DNA of 64,000 bases from Prostheceraeus crozeri (lineage: Eukaryota > Platyhelminthes > Polycladida > Euryleptidae), in contig CAJQUW010003593.1 in assembly GCA_907163375.1 (NCBI GenBank), positions 1-64,000 of the forward strand, in the 5' to 3' direction. Below, in pieces: positions 63,031-64,000 of this stretch. Both the position numbers and the translations under genes were made by a program. The notes under the pieces are model-generated. The model was given only the letters and a program-made list of their open reading frames with translations. It did not search any database and was not told the DNA's origin. Numbering within the stretch: the stretch's first letter is position 1; every line of letters starts with the position of its first letter.

Positions 63031-63520
63031 TGATCGGAGCTGCTGGCGAATCGAAAGCAACTTTAAACTTCCGTCTTCACTCTCAGGCCGGTCCTTCTCA
63101 GACGGTCGATCCAATCAGGGTGCCTGCTAGCTTCTCAGACTGTCAAAGTTGTTGCTTGTCGACACTACACCCAGACAGGTCATCCGACCCAGGTAGGGGA
63201 GGAATGCTAAAATGTCTAATTAAACATACAGTAACTGGTGGCCAACCGTTTCTGAGGGTGATCCTACTTCTATTGGCCGGATCGGTGGTACGCTAAGCCC
63301 ATGAGTTATTCTTCCTTCGACTGCTTCATTAGCGGATCTCTTCCGCGTTCCAACCAAAGAGAAACACCCGGACATAAGTCCGGGGCCGAGGTCTCTCACG
63401 TCGAAGTTAGTCGTAACTGCTTCCAGGAACGACGCAGCGACTGGGCTTCTGGAGCCGCTGAAGGGGTTACCCTATACCGTATTGTACCACCGACCTTGAG
63501 TGTGAAAACATCAATTTCAT
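63031..63520. other. GC-richer block of unknown nature
   Basis: From GATCGGAGCTGCTGGCG to CACCGACCTTGAG the composition is clearly GC-richer than the flanks and the text resembles a structured or repeated sequence. Short inverted pieces such as CCGGACATAAGTCCGG (63369–63384) occur. Two open frames (63030–63296 and 63301–63549) have no motif. I compared it by memory with 5S, 18S and 28S rRNA and found no match. Confidence 0.5.
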
Positions 63521-64000
63521 CATTTCATAATGAATTTTACTTACCGTGAATTCAAGTCAAAGTGCAGAAAATCCGCTAAACGTTTAACAAAATCTGTTAT
63601 ATGTGGACGATGCGACAGAAGTCAACTATGGTCTATCCTTTGATGCATAAGTTATCCACCAACATTTAAGACATCTTGAGAGCGAATCGAATAGCGAGCA
63701 CATGTTGTAAGCATTTCAATTGGTAAACCACTACACATGTGGGTGGACGGTCCATGGGTCGCACGGATTTGAAAGCACTTTGTCGACTTTCTTGCGTCAG
63801 AACTCGCAGAGTTGATGAGGAGAACATCTGTTAATTTAAGTGCATAAAGATGAATACGCAATATCTCAACAGTTGCCGGCAGCCAAAGCTGATGTATCAT
63901 AAACAAACACTTTGCGGAGGTGGTTACAATCCTTGGTTTCACATGTTTATGTGTTGATTAGCTTTCTGTCAGTTAATGTTAGCGGAAATGATGCAGCGCG
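63521..64000. other. Window end, no recognised gene
   Basis: A minus-strand frame of 96 codons (63652–63942) without motif is the longest open frame. Nothing else is recognisable. Confidence 0.5.

Noticed and set aside
63031-63520. rRNA gene fragment
   Set aside because: GC-rich and rRNA-like in appearance, but no segment matches the 5S, 18S or 28S sequences I know.
1-64000. CRISPR arrays, bacterial operons and ribosome binding sites
   Set aside because: The sequence is eukaryotic, with introns and metazoan transposons; no regularly spaced repeats of CRISPR type occur.

Overview
Animal genomic DNA, very probably from a marine invertebrate. It is AT-rich, has GT–AG introns, and carries a typical metazoan transposon mix: Polinton, PIF/Harbinger, piggyBac, P, hAT, a TA-target-site (mariner-like) element and reverse transcriptases. 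I cannot name the species. I see no ordinary single-copy host gene, tRNA or rRNA. The window is a transposon graveyard whose insertion order can be read from target-site duplications (TSDs).

Left third. 1–7.17 kb is gene-poor and built partly of decayed tandem repeats (periods about 114, 336 and 328 bp). 7.18–10.43 kb is an old minus-strand Polinton remnant. 10.46–11.81 kb is a reverse transcriptase/RNase H open frame with hepadnavirus-like features. From 11.84 kb a decayed minus-strand transposase-like pseudogene ('X') begins; its other half lies 28 kb away at 40.97–42.2 kb.

Nest A (12.88–40.97 kb). X is interrupted by a mariner-like element (12884–40966, TSD TA). That contains Harbinger 1 (12997–40154, TSD CTG), which contains a complete-ended 24-kb Polinton (15723–39778, TSD CACAGG, two identical 300-bp inverted repeats). 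The Polinton contains piggyBac 1 (33470–36808, TSD TTAA), whose intron holds a small palindromic element. The Polinton carries the usual set: packaging ATPase, chromodomain integrase, minor and major capsid proteins, adenain-like protease, basic virion-type proteins, and protein-primed DNA polymerase B. It also has unusual cargo: a TBP-like (TATA-binding protein) gene, a UBA–RING gene, an apparent multi-exon gene, two unknown genes at the right end, a set of similar TATA promoters, and three covarying hairpins beside the polymerase gene. Several of its genes look broken.

Nest B (42.37–54.47 kb). A THAP-domain P element (TSD GATACATA) hosts Harbinger 2 (43719–50114, TSD CTG) and piggyBac 3 (51058–53473). 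Harbinger 2 itself hosts piggyBac 2 (44821–47791) and a roughly 0.4-kb palindrome-ended element.

Right end. A Penelope-type reverse transcriptase (54.7–55.64 kb), a hAT C-terminal fragment (57.2–57.5 kb), a long open hAT transposase (58.65–61.08 kb), and unassigned sequence with a direct repeat and a GC-richer block (63.03–63.52 kb).
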